Below, one piece after another: positions 62,024 to 64,000 of a stretch of DNA of 64,000 nucleotides. A program made the translations under genes and the position numbers. Source of the DNA: Corticium candelabrum. Lineage: Eukaryota; Porifera; Homoscleromorpha; Homosclerophorida; Plakinidae. The notes under the pieces are model-generated. The model made no database searches, was not told the DNA's origin, and saw only the letters and a program-made list of their open reading frames with translations. The DNA lies in assembly GCF_963422355.1 (NCBI RefSeq), contig NC_085100.1, forward strand, positions 3,596,568-3,660,567. Reading direction: 5' to 3'. Numbering within the stretch: position 1 is the stretch's first letter; each line of letters starts with the position of its first letter.

Positions 62024-64000
62024 TGATTAGTCCCGGATGTAGACCTGTCATGGCGGCGCGCATCATTCGGTAACATTTTGCCAGTTCATTTCAGTTTACG
62101 TTCGTTCCTAGGTTTGAGGATTACTTCGTTAGTTTGTTTTTGGTTTCACCACGATCCACAACGATTCTATAGTGTGGGGGACAGAAAATCTCTTTCAACG
62201 GTCAACCGAGATTTGAATTTCAAAAGTCTCCTGTTCTGTTCAGCCTCGTCACTGTCTACTCCTTAACATATTGGTCTGAGATTTAAATTGTGACTTCTAC
62301 TTCTAAGTGTTCAACTGTCCAGCGATCTCTCGGTGATGTCTAAATGCTGCTTATGCAACAGCAGCGGCCGCTGTATGAACTGTCGCTGTGCCAAGTTGGG
62401 CCAATTCTGTAGAAATTGCAATCCACTCAACCACAACCGCTGCCAAAACTGGGAAGCAAGAGGGAAATATCAACTACAACGTCCTAAAACTGCTGGTACC
62501 ACTTCTAGCAAGATATCCCCGACGAAGCCGTGCATGTCAAGTGATGATCATCAGGCGCCTACAATCATGGACTCGCCAGTGAATCAGCATTCAGGTCATG
62601 ATAAGCCACTGTCTTACGCTTCGGTTGTTGCTCGGTCTAGTTCTCCAGGAGGTAAAGCACTCTCTTCATCCAGTCTAGAATCTAGTGTCCTTACTGCTGC
62701 AACAAGAATGCTTTATTCCGATGCCGTCCAGCTGCACCCACCTTGTTCTTCGTTGTCGCAAAGGCAACTGCCTTGTTCTAAGTTATCGCAAAAGCAGACA
62801 CTTGAACAGTCCAGGGTCCATCCTAAATTGCAACAGCAGACAAGTTCACCAGTCGCTCACATTGTCGATATGATATCTAACACCCAGGAAGATGAAGACA
62901 TTCATGACTTAAATCAAACAGCTTCTCCTTCCCTAGAGTTACATGAACGCCTTCCTTACAGAGTGATGGCATCACCAAATTTCAGTTGGGGTTCACTGAA
63001 TGGTGTTGAAGTGATGAGTCAAATAGAACAGGCTTACCAAGAAGTTGTTCATTGGAGAAGGAATTTATTTCAAGTACCATACGGTTCTACTGGTAAAATG
63101 TTCGCCTCCGAACTTGCCAGATTGTTTCATGCGTATGCAAGTGCATCTGCTCTTGAGTGTGTCTCATTGACTGCTGCTATGGTGATGCCCCATCTTCTGC
63201 TACAGAAGCCACACAAGCGGTCCAGAGGTCCTGATCATGTCTCTTGTCTGACCCGTCGCTTAGAAGCCTGGAAGGCGGGTGATATCAAGGCTCTGTTGTA
63301 TGAAGCCAAGACGATCCAACAACATCTAACTTATAGTAGGTCTTCTAACAAGGCAACCAAAATCGACGATCTTCCTCACGTTTTCGCTGGTCATTTGAAG
63401 AAAGGAAATGTGAATGCTGCTATGCGTTTACTGTCTGATGAAGGTGCTAATGGTCTTTTACACCTGGATGACTACCTGACAAATTCAAGTCAAAAAACCG
63501 TGAGAGATGTACTCAAAGAAAAACATCCAAATGCTTCTTCCCTCGATCCTGACTATGTTGTGAATTCTAAAGAGAACGCTTCTCCAGTCCATCCTGTCTT
63601 GTTTGATTCTCTTGATGGACAACTGATCAGGAATACAGCAATGCGATGTTCTGGTGCAGCTGGTCCTTCTGGCCTTGACTCGACTCAATGGAAACGCCTG
63701 TGTACGGGATTTCACACTTCCTCCAAAGATCTCTGTAATGCTCTAGCTGCTGTTGCTCGTCGAATTTCAACAGAGATAGTAGATCCTGACGGTATCTCAG
63801 CTCTAGTGGCTTGTCGTCTTGTACCTCTGAACAAAAATCCTGGGGTGAGACCAATTGGTGTGTGTGAGACAGTTAGAAGAATTATTGGAAAGGCGGTTCT
63901 TTCTGTGGTCAAGTCTGACGTGCTCTCGGCAACCGGAACCTTGCAGCTTTGTGCAGGACAGATTGCTGGGTGTGAGGCTGCAATACATGCCATGCAGTCA
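62024..64000 (+). mobile_element. Retroelement copy 3, 5' end with intact ORF running off the window
   Basis: The 5' UTR is 62024-62335. The ORF starts at ATG 62336 and stays open to base 64000 (555 codons). It opens with a Cys cluster of the form C..C..SGRC..C.C.K.G..C..C (residues about 4-33), then a Ser/Gln-rich linker, then a helical region, then the start of a reverse transcriptase: GAAGPSGLDSTQWKRLC, ALVACRLVPLNKNPGVRPIG, RRIIGKAVLSVV and LCAGQIAGCEAAIHAM. This is the N-terminal half of the same family whose C-terminus appears in copies 1 and 2. The ORF has no stop or frameshift in view, so it is the best candidate for an active element. The RT catalytic motif and endonuclease lie beyond the window. 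Confidence 0.82.

Overview
This is a eukaryotic, animal (metazoan) nuclear window. Genes are split by GT-AG (and two GC-AG) introns, polyadenylation-type sequences are present, and the gene set is animal: a thrombospondin-repeat/PLAC secreted protein, a repulsive guidance molecule (RGM), MEK, GOLPH3, NGLY1, UBL7, DHX34 and RPL17. Many introns are only 58-66 bp while others are kilobases long and packed with young mobile elements. A retroelement family of a type I associate with cnidarians and sponges is present. I infer a non-bilaterian animal, probably a sponge, but only with low to moderate confidence; nothing in the window names the species. The genes below were modelled by hand from splice sites, reading-frame phase and remembered family conservation.

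Layout. 1-3277: no gene seen, small inverted-repeat elements and a 21-bp minisatellite present twice in opposite orientations. 3278-7918 (+): 3' part of a TSP1-repeat/PLAC (ADAMTS-like) gene. 7919-13416: repeat-rich block with inverted duplicates, a 1.6-kb foldback element, TG microsatellites and a dead LINE. 13417-20552 (-): DHX34, eleven exons covering the N-terminal half only. 20751-22334 (+): RGM, divergent from DHX34. 25496-30887 (-): UBL7. 31120-41070 (-): NGLY1, whose large intron holds an almost intact restriction-like-endonuclease LINE and a palindrome of two tRNA-like SINEs. 41506-44629 (-): GOLPH3. 45014-49518 (+): RPL17. 49825-55327 (-): MEK (MAP2K1/2). 56133-58588 (+): four well-phased exons of a gene I do not recognise. 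59340-64000: a nest of retroelements separated by TAG trinucleotide arrays; the last one carries an ORF that is open to the edge of the window.

Function. The genes are unrelated housekeeping, secretory or signalling genes, not an operon or pathway. NGLY1, UBL7 and GOLPH3 touch protein quality control or the Golgi, but their adjacency is most simply ordinary compact gene packing: three head-to-tail minus-strand genes with short gaps, and three divergent pairs (DHX34/RGM, GOLPH3/RPL17, MEK/unknown) that probably share promoters. No CRISPR, operon or bacterial feature is present.

Most notable: the TAG-bounded retroelement cluster with an intact ORF; a 66-bp stop-free, in-frame GC-AG intron in RPL17; the absence of the DHX34 C-terminal half next to a repeat-rich block; an NGLY1 model without a PUB domain; and the SINE palindrome that abuts an NGLY1 splice donor.
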